64,000 nucleotides of DNA from contig NZ_JAFMSS010000006.1 in NCBI RefSeq assembly GCF_017916295.1, forward strand, positions 1 through 64,000, read 5' to 3'. The notes beneath the pieces were generated by a model. It did not search any database. It saw only the letters and a list, made by a program, of their open reading frames with translations, and was not told the DNA's origin. Positions 1 through 7,825 of the stretch are shown here, piece by piece. The translations under genes and the position numbers were made by a program. The first letter of the stretch is position 1. Each line of letters opens with the position of its first letter. This DNA comes from Rubellimicrobium arenae. Lineage in GTDB: Bacteria; Pseudomonadota; Alphaproteobacteria; Rhodobacterales; Rhodobacteraceae.

Positions 1-351
1 CCCGATATGCAAACGTCCAGTCCGTCGTTGCCAACCAACCCGGAACCGCCCGCATATCCCTTCAATGCGTCATCCATGTCAAACAGCCACCACGTCGGAA
101 GCGCAGCCCCGGTCGCCCGTTCCCAGGCAACCCCCAGCCGCTCACCCCTCCAACAAGGTCCCGTCCAGCCCGCCAACCCCGCTTCCGCGCCGCCAGCGTC
201 CGACCGTGGAGCGCTTATCTAGTGAAGACCCCCGAGGGCCGCAAGGACTTTCTGCACAAGCGCCCGCTTAACTCAACGTCAAAGCGCCACAGCGCCCAAC
301 CCCACAGCACAGCCGCACCGCCCCCAGCCCGCCCCCGGCCCGCCACAGCCC
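1..351. other. No supported gene (window edge)
   Basis: I see no convincing gene here. Short frames on both strands encode only proline/alanine/arginine-rich low-complexity peptides, as expected from chance in GC-rich DNA, and none has a recognisable domain or a good ribosome-binding site. A neighbouring gene outside the window may end or be regulated here. The segment lies just downstream of the minus-strand N-formylglutamate amidohydrolase gene, so it may also contain that gene's transcription end, but I see no clear hairpin plus T-tract. Confidence 0.5.
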
Positions 352-1212
352 TCACTCCGCCGCCACCCGCGTCCCCTCCGGACACCCAATCGCCGTCAAA
401 CGGGCAACGACAGCCCCGAGCAACGTCCGGAACTCCTCGAACCGGGCCAAGGGCTCGACACGCCGCTCGTCCATGTAAAGCGAACGGTCGATCTCCACCT
501 GGACGGCGTGCTGCCTCCGGGACGGCCGTCCGTAATGCTGGACGATGTAGGCTCCGGCGAACGGCATGTTGCGCGAGACCCGGAGGCCGGCCCCGGTGAA
601 GGCGGCCTCGATCTGGTCGACGATCGCGGTCGAGGCCGCGGCCCCGAAACGGTCGCCCAGAACCACGTCGGGCCGGGCTCCGCCCGGGGTCCCGACCGAT
701 TCGATCGCCTCGTGTGGCATAGAATGGCAGTCGATCAGGATGGCTTCGCCAAAGGCCAGGTGGCTTTCGACCAGAAGGTCCTGCAGCGCCTCATGGTAAG
801 GCCGCCAGTAGCCGTCGATCCGCCCCTGCGCCTCGGACAGGGCGATGCGGCCACGATGAATCGGCCGTCCCCCGGCCACGACCCGGGGAATCACCCCCAG
901 TCCCGAGGCCACCCGCGGGTTGTGAACCGGACGCCGCACACCTTCGATGAGGGCGGGGTCGAGCTCGTCCGCTGCCCGGTTCAGGTCGACGAACGCCCGC
1001 GAGGCGCGAGCGCGCAGGAAGGGCGCCCCATGCGCCGGGGCGCAGTCGAACAGGAGGTCGACAAAGGCGTCCTCGGAGGACCGGATGGCCCGCGCATCGA
1101 GCTCGGCCCTGTCCAGGAAGGCCTTGGGATACTCGCGTCCCGAATGAGGCGAGGCGAACACGACCGAGGTGGTCCGCCGCTCGGGCCGCGTAATCTGGAA
1201 GGCCTGGGTCAT
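352..1212 (-). CDS. N-formylglutamate amidohydrolase family protein
   Basis: A 286-residue protein of the N-formylglutamate amidohydrolase family, zinc-dependent hydrolases that remove formate from N-formyl-glutamate at the end of one histidine-degradation route. Family landmarks are SPHSGREYP near residue 20, RSSEDAFVD near 42, RAFVDLNR near 70 and ILIDCHSMP near 160, the last holding the conserved Asp-Cys-His-Ser block. The frame is open 29 codons further upstream, but the family N-terminus matches the ATG at 1212 (MTQAFQ). No other histidine-utilisation gene is nearby, so the substrate may be another N-formyl or N-acyl compound; such orphan paralogues are common in Rhodobacterales. It is divergent from the tRNA-Val gene. 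Confidence 0.85.
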   Translation of the reverse strand: MTQAFQITRPERRTTSVVFASPHSGREYPKAFLDRAELDARAIRSSEDAFVDLLFDCAPAHGAPFLRARASRAFVDLNRAADELDPALIEGVRRPVHNPRVASGLGVIPRVVAGGRPIHRGRIALSEAQGRIDGYWRPYHEALQDLLVESHLAFGEAILIDCHSMPHEAIESVGTPGGARPDVVLGDRFGAAASTAIVDQIEAAFTGAGLRVSRNMPFAGAYIVQHYGRPSRRQHAVQVEIDRSLYMDERRVEPLARFEEFRTLLGAVVARLTAIGCPEGTRVAAE

Positions 1213-1282
1213 AAGCGTCGAGGATCCGTCACAAACGAGCCGGAGGTCTACATAGCGCGAAACACGGACATGCCAAAAGCCC

Positions 1283-1311
1283 TTGACCGCCCCTTTCACA
1301 GCATTTATCCA
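1283..1311 (+). promoter_or_regulatory. Candidate sigma-70 promoter for tRNA-Val
   Basis: TTGACC (1283-1288), 17 bp, then TATCCA (1306-1311). The start point would fall about 40 bp before the tRNA. The -10 element is weak, so this is a pattern match only. Confidence 0.35.
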
Positions 1312-1355
1312 CCGCCCACCCGACGCCGACAGCCTTGCGGCCAGCGGCGCGGACC

Positions 1356-1430
<75 letters not shown>

Positions 1431-1506
1431 TATTCCGGCGAGGCTCCTCGGACCCCGCATGAACGCAACCAAGGCGCAATGCGCGCCGCGAACAGGAGAG
1501 ACGACG

Positions 1507-1632
1507 ATGAAGGTCGCCAACTCGCTTCGCTCGCTCAAGCAGCGCCATCGCGATTGCCGCGTCGTGCGCCGTAAGGGCCGGGTGTACGTGATCAACAAGA
1601 CCCAGCGCCGCTACAAGGCCCGTCAGGGCTGA
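1507..1632 (+). CDS. rpmJ: 50S ribosomal protein L36
   Basis: A 41-residue basic protein, MKVANSLRSLKQ..., matching the L36 family of the large ribosomal subunit. It has the alphaproteobacterial/YkgO-type length and ends in QRRYKARQG. Only one cysteine remains (in RDCRVVRR), so this is the zinc-independent C-minus form lacking the CXXC...CXXXXH ribbon; such paralogues are associated with zinc-independent ribosomes. It starts at the ATG at 1507, preceded by AGGAG at 1494-1498. An intrinsic terminator follows 20 bp after the stop, so it is probably a single-gene transcript or is co-transcribed with the tRNA upstream. Confidence 0.93.
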   Translation: MKVANSLRSLKQRHRDCRVVRRKGRVYVINKTQRRYKARQG

Positions 1633-1651
1633 GGCGCAGCCAGCGTTACGC

Positions 1652-1687
1652 AAGGGCCGCTTCCGGGAAACTGGGGCGGCCCTTTTC
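1652..1687 (+). terminator. Intrinsic terminator after rpmJ
   Basis: AAGGGCCGC (1652-1660) pairs with GCGGCCCTT, closing a loop of about 15 nt, and the stem ends in CCCTTTTCG. The position, just past the rpmJ stop, supports termination of that gene. Confidence 0.75.
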
Positions 1688-1827
1688 GTTTGCCCCGGGA
1701 TCGCTGGCACCCCGGGACCGAAGGTCCGGTTTTCCACACCGGGCATCGAGCACTTGGCGCTGGCTTGCGCCCCCCCGGTCGCCGTAGATTCCGCCCGACA
1801 GGAACCTGCAGCGAGAGGGCTCATCCG

Positions 1828-3126
1828 ATGATCACCAGGACCGCATGGAGGCTTGGCTCGGCGGCCGCCCTCGCGATCGGCGCCGCACTTCCGGCCGCCT
1901 CGCAGGAATTCTGCGGCGGGGTCAGCGCCAATGGCCAATGGATCGGTGGCACCGAGGCCGCCTCGGACGTGACCACCGCCGCCAGCCACATGGAGCAGAT
2001 GGCCCTGGTGCTCCAGAACAACGAGTACGTCGCCCTGTTCTCGGTCTCGGCGCCGACGGACGTGCGGCTCGAGGCGCAGGGGCGCGGCGCCGGCGATCCC
2101 GCGATGGACCTGCGGAACGAAGCTGGCGACATCGTCCTGTCCGACGATGATTCGGGCGGCAATGGGGCCGCGCGGGCCGAGACGAACCTCCAGCCGGGCC
2201 GCTACTGCCTGTCCATGAGATCGTACGATGGCTCTCCGATGACCGGCTTCGTCCGCGTGGCCCGGACGGACCAGGAAGCGTTGACCGCCGGAGCCGATAC
2301 GCCGGTCGAACCGATGCCGCCGGTCGAGCCGACGCAGCCCGACGCTCCGGTCACGCCCGTGGGCGGAGGCGCCTGCGACATGGCGACCCTTTCGACCTTC
2401 CTGGGCGACGGCCAGCCGATCGACAGCCTCCTCGGCACGGGCGGGATCACCGCGACGGCCTCGGTCAACGAGGTCCCGTTCTGGGGCTTCCGCCTGTCCG
2501 CCCCGACGGCGATCTCGATCACCGCCGAGAACACGGACGCGGACCCCAGCATCACGCTCTACGACGAGTTCGGATCCTATCTGGCCGACAACGACGACTG
2601 GGACGGCCTCAATTCGCGGATCGACATGGCCGCGCCGCTCCAGCCCGGGACCTACTGCCTGTCCATGAATGCGCTCAGCGACACGTCGCAGCCGGTCACG
2701 GTCACGGTCTCGGCCTATGACGCCCAGGCGGCTCAGATCGGCATGTACGACCGCGGCGAGGCTTCGCCTCCGCTCGACGGGTCCTATCCGGTCACGGCGC
2801 TCGGCCCGATCACCACGCGGCTGCGGCAGGACGTCCAGACCACCGACAAGACGACCTGGTTCTCCTTCGAGGCGACCCAGGGCGGGCTGATCCTCGTGGA
2901 GGCGGTGACGAACAACATGGGCGATCCGTCGCTGGTGCTGTTCGACGACTTCGGCCGGCAGATCGCCTTCAACGACGACAACGGGACCTCGTACGATTCG
3001 ATGATCGCGGCCCGGGTGATGCCCGGCACCTATGTCGTCGGCGTGCGGCAGATGGGCGAAGGCACGCAGGCGCTGACCCGGATGCTCTTCGAGAGCTACG
3101 TGCCCGCTCAGCCGGCCCCCCAGTAA
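1828..3126 (+). CDS. Secreted protein with three pre-peptidase-C-like repeats
   Basis: A 432-residue exported protein of unknown function. It begins with a Sec signal peptide (MITRTAWRLGSAAALAIGAA, cleavage near ASQ-EF). Three similar beta-domains follow, each with a calcium-site-like block of the form DPxxxLxDxxGxxxAxNDD, near residues 90-108, 229-247 and 356-374. Each is followed by a conserved LQPGxYCLSM or MPGTYVVGV strand. This resembles bacterial pre-peptidase C-terminal (PPC) domains, which usually sit at the end of secreted proteases, but no peptidase domain is present. A proline-rich linker spans about 149-170. The frame is open upstream; the ATG at 1828 is chosen because it begins the signal peptide. 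It is probably a periplasmic or extracellular binding protein. Confidence 0.7.
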   Translation: MITRTAWRLGSAAALAIGAALPAASQEFCGGVSANGQWIGGTEAASDVTTAASHMEQMALVLQNNEYVALFSVSAPTDVRLEAQGRGAGDPAMDLRNEAGDIVLSDDDSGGNGAARAETNLQPGRYCLSMRSYDGSPMTGFVRVARTDQEALTAGADTPVEPMPPVEPTQPDAPVTPVGGGACDMATLSTFLGDGQPIDSLLGTGGITATASVNEVPFWGFRLSAPTAISITAENTDADPSITLYDEFGSYLADNDDWDGLNSRIDMAAPLQPGTYCLSMNALSDTSQPVTVTVSAYDAQAAQIGMYDRGEASPPLDGSYPVTALGPITTRLRQDVQTTDKTTWFSFEATQGGLILVEAVTNNMGDPSLVLFDDFGRQIAFNDDNGTSYDSMIAARVMPGTYVVGVRQMGEGTQALTRMLFESYVPAQPAPQ

Positions 3127-3199
3127 AGGCCGCCCGGACCCCTTCCGCTTCGGGCGGAGCCACGAGGCAGGTCCCTGGGCCTGCCTCGGACGGGGCGCC

Positions 3200-4858
3200 T
3201 CATTCCGCCAGGGCCCGGCCCAGGGTGTCGGCCAACAGCCGCACCAGGGTCGGCTCGTTGAGGTAGCCGGACACCGGCAGGCCCCGATCACGCTGGTAGG
3301 CCCGCAGCGCCTGGCGGGTGTCCGCATCGAATCGGCCATCCACCTCGCCCGGGCGCAGGCCCAGCACATCGAGCCGCTGCTCGACCACGCGCGCGGTCAG
3401 GCTGTTCAGTCCCAGCGCCCGCTCCTCGGCATCGGCCTGCGCGTTGGCCTGCGCGTTCCGGTCCGCCTGAGCCAGCTCCGCAAGGCGCGCCTGCGCCTCT
3501 GCGGTAAAGCGGCCCTCTGGATAGCCCCGGAGGTAATCCTCGTAGGCCTCCGTCCTGTCGGCACCACGCGCGCGATCCCAGGCGGCACGGTCGGCGGCCT
3601 GCGCCTGCCGGCGATTCTCGTCCTGGATCCGGGCCAGCCGCTCGGTGGCGGTGTCCGCGAAGATCCCGTCCGGATACCGCTCCAGGTAGGCGCGAAGCCC
3701 CGGCTCGTCGCCACGGGCGCCGCTTTCCTCCCAGTAGGCCCGCTCGGCGACCTGGGCCGCCTCCCGCTGCCGCTCGGCCTCGGCCTCGATCTGCTGGGCG
3801 CGACGGGCCGCTTGGGCGGCCAGACGCTCGATCTGCTCGCGGTCGAGATACGAGGTCTGCGCAAAGCCGTTCTGCTGCTGCCAGTCGGTGACGGCCCGCC
3901 GCGTGCCCGGCCCGAAGATCCCGTCGATCCCGCGTGGATCGAGATCGAGGAGCGACAGGTTGCGCTGGATCTCGCGACGCTGGTCCCGCGTGAGGTCCAG
4001 GGCCTCCTCGGCCAGACGCTGCTCGCGGTTCGGCTCGGCCAGGATGGCCTCGATGCCCTGCCGGGCCTGCGTGGCATAGCGGCCCTGCGGATAAGCGGAC
4101 AGGTAGTTGCGATAGGCGTCCAGCGTATCCAGGGCGGCCGCCCCCTGCCAGAGCGCCGTTTCCTCGGCCTCGGCGTCCTGCCGGTCCGAGGCGGCCGTCG
4201 GAGGACCGCCGGCGAAGACGAAGCCCTGCGGCAGGTAACCCGCGACGGCGATGTTGCCGTTCTCGGCGACGAGCCGGGACAGGTCGGCCCGGGGCGCCGA
4301 CAGCTCATCGGCCAGGAAGTTGGCGGCGGCGCGCGGCGCCCCGGTCAGGACCGTCACCCCTTGCGGGATCGCAAGCGCGCCGACGCCTTCGCGGAGCCAG
4401 GGATCGAAGGCCACCTGCCCCCCCGGATCGACCCCGAGAAGAAGCACCGCCCGCGACGGTGCCCGGGCCAGCACCTGCAGCAGGCTTTCCAGCGGAACGG
4501 CGCGCTCATCCAACCCGAACAGGCTCGGAGCGGCGGCGTCGCGGGTGAGATACCAGGTGCGGGTCCCGTCGGTGACGAAGCGCCCGGACAGCACCACCAG
4601 GAGGCGCTCGGCCTCGGGCACCCGCGCCACGAAGTCGGCCAGGGTGCGGGACACCTGGGCGACCGCGCCGTCCTCGACCGTCAGGACATCGAAGCCAAGC
4701 CCCGCGAGCCCGTCGACGGCCTCGACCACCTCGGTCCCCCGGGGCAGGTCGGGCAAGGCGCCGTAATCGGCCGTGCCCATCACCAGCGCCACGTCCGCCG
4801 CCCGGGCCAGGACGGGCGCAAGGATCAGAAGGGCGGAGGTCGCGAGGAGTCGGCGCAT
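3200..4858 (-). CDS. Exported caspase-fold protein with peptidoglycan-binding domains, catalytic residues lost
   Basis: A 552-residue exported protein. Residues 1-20 form a signal peptide. Residues 22-220 resemble the caspase/metacaspase p20 fold (ALVMGTADYG... with LPDLPRG). The catalytic SGHG is replaced by SGRF (91-94), and the usual DAC active-site block reads LLGVDPGG (140-147), so proteolysis is unlikely. Three YxxYLxxYPxGxF-type helical repeats lie near 246, 385 and 437, and two PG_binding_1-like domains lie near 300-345 (GIDGIFGPGTRRAV) and 495-548 (GEVDGRFDADTRQALRAYQ). A charged, glutamine-rich coiled segment separates them. It is probably a cell-wall-associated scaffold. It is last in a run of eleven co-directional genes, 102 bp after DUF3775. 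Confidence 0.75.
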   Translation of the reverse strand: MRRLLATSALLILAPVLARAADVALVMGTADYGALPDLPRGTEVVEAVDGLAGLGFDVLTVEDGAVAQVSRTLADFVARVPEAERLLVVLSGRFVTDGTRTWYLTRDAAAPSLFGLDERAVPLESLLQVLARAPSRAVLLLGVDPGGQVAFDPWLREGVGALAIPQGVTVLTGAPRAAANFLADELSAPRADLSRLVAENGNIAVAGYLPQGFVFAGGPPTAASDRQDAEAEETALWQGAAALDTLDAYRNYLSAYPQGRYATQARQGIEAILAEPNREQRLAEEALDLTRDQRREIQRNLSLLDLDPRGIDGIFGPGTRRAVTDWQQQNGFAQTSYLDREQIERLAAQAARRAQQIEAEAERQREAAQVAERAYWEESGARGDEPGLRAYLERYPDGIFADTATERLARIQDENRRQAQAADRAAWDRARGADRTEAYEDYLRGYPEGRFTAEAQARLAELAQADRNAQANAQADAEERALGLNSLTARVVEQRLDVLGLRPGEVDGRFDADTRQALRAYQRDRGLPVSGYLNEPTLVRLLADTLGRALAE

Positions 4859-4960
4859 GCTTCGGTCCTTTCCCGTGGCCCCACCCGACAGGCGGGGATC
4901 GGGGCCGAGATGGAGGCACGTCCGTCGCTATGCAATAACGCCCTGTCCCGCGCCGGACGC

Positions 4961-5293
4961 TCAGCTCTCGATGGCGCTGTCCTCGGCATCGGTCGGCGAG
5001 ATGCCCATGGCCTCGAGCCCGGCTTCCAGATGTTCGGCCAGATGATCCACGCCCTTCAGGTAGTCGGCGGTGCTCAGCGTCGCTTCCTCGGCGGCGGTGC
5101 GGCGGGCCTCGTCCCATTCCTCGGGCTCGAAGTCCCCGCGGCCGATCCAGCACAGGGCGACGAGATCGAGCTGCTGATCCTCGTTCAAGCCGGCCATCAG
5201 GCCATCGAACTGGTCGTCGGCCCCCGTGTACTGCTCCACCATCTCGCGGGCGAGGAGGATGACCTCGCCGACCTGATCGATTCCGATCTCCAT
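4961..5293 (-). CDS. DUF3775 family protein
   Basis: A 110-residue acidic, soluble protein. The pattern LDLVALCWIGRGDFEPEEWDEA followed by TADYLKGVDHLAEHLEAGLE is characteristic, to my recognition, of the DUF3775 family, which has no known function. The frame extends nine codons further, but the ATG at 5293 has AGGGGAAG directly upstream and gives the usual family start (MEIGIDQVGEVI). No transmembrane or signal segment is seen. It lies between a small lipoprotein gene and the caspase-fold gene with gaps of 67 and 102 bp. Confidence 0.7.
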   Translation of the reverse strand: MEIGIDQVGEVILLAREMVEQYTGADDQFDGLMAGLNEDQQLDLVALCWIGRGDFEPEEWDEARRTAAEEATLSTADYLKGVDHLAEHLEAGLEAMGISPTDAEDSAIES

Positions 5294-5360
5294 CCAACTT
5301 CCCCTTGCTGCGTCGGCCACGCCAACGGACGGCCGTCGGATCCGGTTCCGGGGCCGGGCC

Positions 5361-5846
5361 TCAGCCGTGGCGGTAAGGTGTCTCGAGGCTGGGCAGGCTG
5401 CCGTCGCCGGTTCCGGTGATCTGCGCCTCCCAGGTCAGCGGCACCAGTTGCCCGTTGCGTTCCAGGTAGCCGTCTCCGCCATGGCTGAGCCAGAAGGTGC
5501 GGCCATAGAGACCTTGGACCACCGACCAGTCCGGCGTCCGGACGAGGCGCACGGCCGGTCCGGTCAGGCTGCCGGCGCAGATGGCCGCCCCGCCCTGGCA
5601 CGGCACCAGGTCATAGGTCTGGAGCTCGCCGTTTTCGGTCGCGACCACGGACATCGCCCCCTTGGCGAAGGGTGCCTCGGTGAACGACTGCTCGAAGGTG
5701 CGGTTGTAGCCTTGGGACAGATTCGCGATCTCGAGCTGCCGGGGCTGGAAACCGCCCGCAGGCGCCGCCCCCTGCGTTCCCGCCTGCTGCGCGCAGGCCC
5801 CGAGCAGGAGCAGAGCCGCCGCCGCCATCGCCTTGTGCCAGGACAT
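5361..5846 (-). CDS. Small predicted lipoprotein, function unknown
   Basis: A 161-residue protein starting MSWHKAMAAAALLLLGACAQ. The lipobox LLGAC places the lipidated cysteine at residue 18, so it should be membrane-anchored after LspA cleavage. The mature part is beta-rich with two further cysteines (VPCQGGAAIC), possibly a disulfide. I recognise no family. The ATG at 5846 is preceded by AGGGAGGG; the longer open frame upstream lacks this support. It follows mutL by 58 bp. Confidence 0.65.
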   Translation of the reverse strand: MSWHKAMAAAALLLLGACAQQAGTQGAAPAGGFQPRQLEIANLSQGYNRTFEQSFTEAPFAKGAMSVVATENGELQTYDLVPCQGGAAICAGSLTGPAVRLVRTPDWSVVQGLYGRTFWLSHGGDGYLERNGQLVPLTWEAQITGTGDGSLPSLETPYRHG

Positions 5847-5904
5847 GCCGTCCCTCCCTTTGCTGCGCGGGAGAAGGCTAGCCCGTTGCCATGGCCCTGT
5901 CCAT

Positions 5905-7749
5905 TCAGCGACGTCCGAACAGCCGCTCAATGTCCTTGATCTGCAACGCCACGAAGGTCGGGCGCCCGTGGTTGCACTGCCCGGAATTCGGCGTCCGCTC
6001 CATCTCGCGCAGGAGGGCGTTCATCTCCTCCGGCCGGAGTCGTCGGCCAGAGCGCACCGATCCGTGGCAGGCCACGCGCGACAGCACGGCGTCGAGCCGG
6101 CGTCCAAGCCCGCCGTCGCCCCCGTCCTCGCCTCCATCCCCGCCCAGCGCCGCCGCCACGTCCCGCAGGAGCGCGGCCCCGTCCGCCCCGGCCAGGGCCG
6201 CCGGAAGTTCGCGCAGCGCCACGGCTGCGCGCCCGAAGGATTCGACCACGAGGCCGAGGCGCATCAGGTCGGGGCCAGCGTCCAGCAGGCGCTGCACCTC
6301 GTCCTGGGACAGCTCGACGACCAGCGGGATCAGCAGCGCCTGGGAGGGCACCGGCCCCTGGGCCGCCTCGCGCTTGAGCCGCTCATAGACCAGCCGCTCA
6401 TGGGCGGCGTGCTGGTCCACGAGGACGAGGCCCCCGGCCGTCTCGGCGATGATCCAGTTGCCGTGCAGTTGCGCCCGCGCCGCGCCGAGCGGGTGGCGGA
6501 CGTCGTCGACCTCGGCCGCAGGCACCCAGGGCGCGGCGGGCGGCATCGCCTCGGCGAAGGCGGGCGCCTGGGCGCGCAACGCGGCCTCCACGGCCCGGGA
6601 CGACGGCGTCGGGGCGCGGTCATGGGCCGGCGGCGCGACGGCCGGCGCCCAGGTCGCAGGCTGTGCGGCCTCGATGAGCTCGTCCGCGAGCAGCGGCGCG
6701 CCGCGCAGGTCCGCCAGCGCCCGCCGCAGGGTGCCCACGACAAGGCCCCGGACGGTATCGGTGTCGCGGAACCGCACCTCGGCCTTCGCGGGGTGGACGT
6801 TCACGTCCACGAGACGCGGGTCGCAGTCCAGGAACAGCGCCGCCATGGGATGCCGGCCGGATGCAAGGACGTCCATGTAGCCCGCCCGCAAGGCCCCGAG
6901 CAGCAGCTTGTCCCGCACGGGCCGCCCATTGACGAAGACATGCTGCGCGGTGGCCGAGCCCCGCGCCTCGGTCGGCAGGCCCGCCCAACCGGTCAGGTGA
7001 TGGCCGTCGCGCTCGGCCTCCAGGGGGATCGCGCCGTCCGAGAAGGTCCGCCCCATGAGAGCCCGCAGCCGACGCCGCAGCGCCTCCCGCGGGCCGTCCA
7101 GATCGGGCACCTCCGCATCAAGCCGGAGGACCAGCCGCTCCCCGCCGGTCAGGTCGCGCAGGGTGAAGGCCACGAAGGGCTCGGCCATGGCGAGGCGGCG
7201 CACCACGTCGGCGATGGCCTGGGCCTCGGCACGCTCGCCCCGGAGGAACTTGAGCCGCGCGGGGGTGGCAAAGAAAAGGTCGCGCACCTCGACCACAGTG
7301 CCCTGGGACAGGGCAGCCGGACGCACGGGCCCCAGCCGCCCCCCCTCGGCCGCGATCAGGGCGGCGTCGGCCCCCTCGACGCGGCTCGTGAGCGTGAGGC
7401 GCGCCACGGCGGCCAGGGACGCCAGCGCCTCTCCCCGGAAGCCGAAGAAGCGGATGTCGAGGAGATCCTCGCCATCGGTCTTGGAGGTCGCATGACGGGC
7501 CAGCGCGAGGGGCAGCTCCTCGGCCCGGATGCCGCAGCCATCGTCCTCCACGCGGATGAGCGCCCGCCCACCCTCGCGGATGGCCACGTCGATGCGGGAA
7601 GCGCCGGCATCGAGCGCATTCTCCACCAGCTCCTTGACGGCCGAGGCCGGACGCTCGACCACCTCCCCGGCCGCGATGCGGTTCACCGCATGCGCGTCGA
7701 GGGGCCGGATCGTCGGCGCAGCGGGGGGCGGAGCGAAGGCGCGCGTCAT
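5905..7749 (-). CDS. mutL: DNA mismatch repair protein MutL
   Basis: A 614-residue MutL. The N-terminal GHKL ATPase carries IAAGEVVERPASAVKELVEN (about 24-43), DDGCGI, and FFGFRGEALASLA. The C-terminal dimerisation domain retains the endonuclease motif DQHAAHERLVYE (DQHAxxExxxxE) plus ACHGSVRSGR and CNHGRPT, so this is the nicking type of MutL found in bacteria lacking MutH. The CNHGRP block has Asn where CPHGRP is usual, probably still metal-binding. A proline/alanine linker separates the domains. It is 76 bp downstream of the M16 pair, in the same direction. The partner MutS is not in the window. Confidence 0.96.
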   Translation of the reverse strand: MTRAFAPPPAAPTIRPLDAHAVNRIAAGEVVERPASAVKELVENALDAGASRIDVAIREGGRALIRVEDDGCGIRAEELPLALARHATSKTDGEDLLDIRFFGFRGEALASLAAVARLTLTSRVEGADAALIAAEGGRLGPVRPAALSQGTVVEVRDLFFATPARLKFLRGERAEAQAIADVVRRLAMAEPFVAFTLRDLTGGERLVLRLDAEVPDLDGPREALRRRLRALMGRTFSDGAIPLEAERDGHHLTGWAGLPTEARGSATAQHVFVNGRPVRDKLLLGALRAGYMDVLASGRHPMAALFLDCDPRLVDVNVHPAKAEVRFRDTDTVRGLVVGTLRRALADLRGAPLLADELIEAAQPATWAPAVAPPAHDRAPTPSSRAVEAALRAQAPAFAEAMPPAAPWVPAAEVDDVRHPLGAARAQLHGNWIIAETAGGLVLVDQHAAHERLVYERLKREAAQGPVPSQALLIPLVVELSQDEVQRLLDAGPDLMRLGLVVESFGRAAVALRELPAALAGADGAALLRDVAAALGGDGGEDGGDGGLGRRLDAVLSRVACHGSVRSGRRLRPEEMNALLREMERTPNSGQCNHGRPTFVALQIKDIERLFGRR

Positions 7750-7825
7750 GGCCGAACCTTACGCGCGCCGATGGGACCCGGCCAAGAGGGGCGCGGCGGG
7801 GCGGCCCCCGATTGGGCCGGACCTG

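Noticed and set aside
222..599. Small plus-strand frame beginning KTPEGRKDFLHKRP
   Set aside because: The first 16 residues look protein-like, but the remainder is low-complexity and runs antisense into the amidohydrolase gene; there is no ribosome-binding site or family match.
1305..1313. DnaA-box-like TTATCCACC upstream of tRNA-Val
   Set aside because: It is a single copy with one mismatch to TTATCCACA and no companion boxes or AT-rich stretch, so it is expected by chance and overlaps a promoter-like -10.
3812..5419. Long plus-strand frame opposite the caspase-fold, DUF3775 and lipoprotein genes
   Set aside because: It spans three genes on the other strand that have recognisable domains, signal peptides and ribosome-binding sites. 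Its protein is Arg/Gly/His-rich and typical of an antisense frame in GC-rich DNA.
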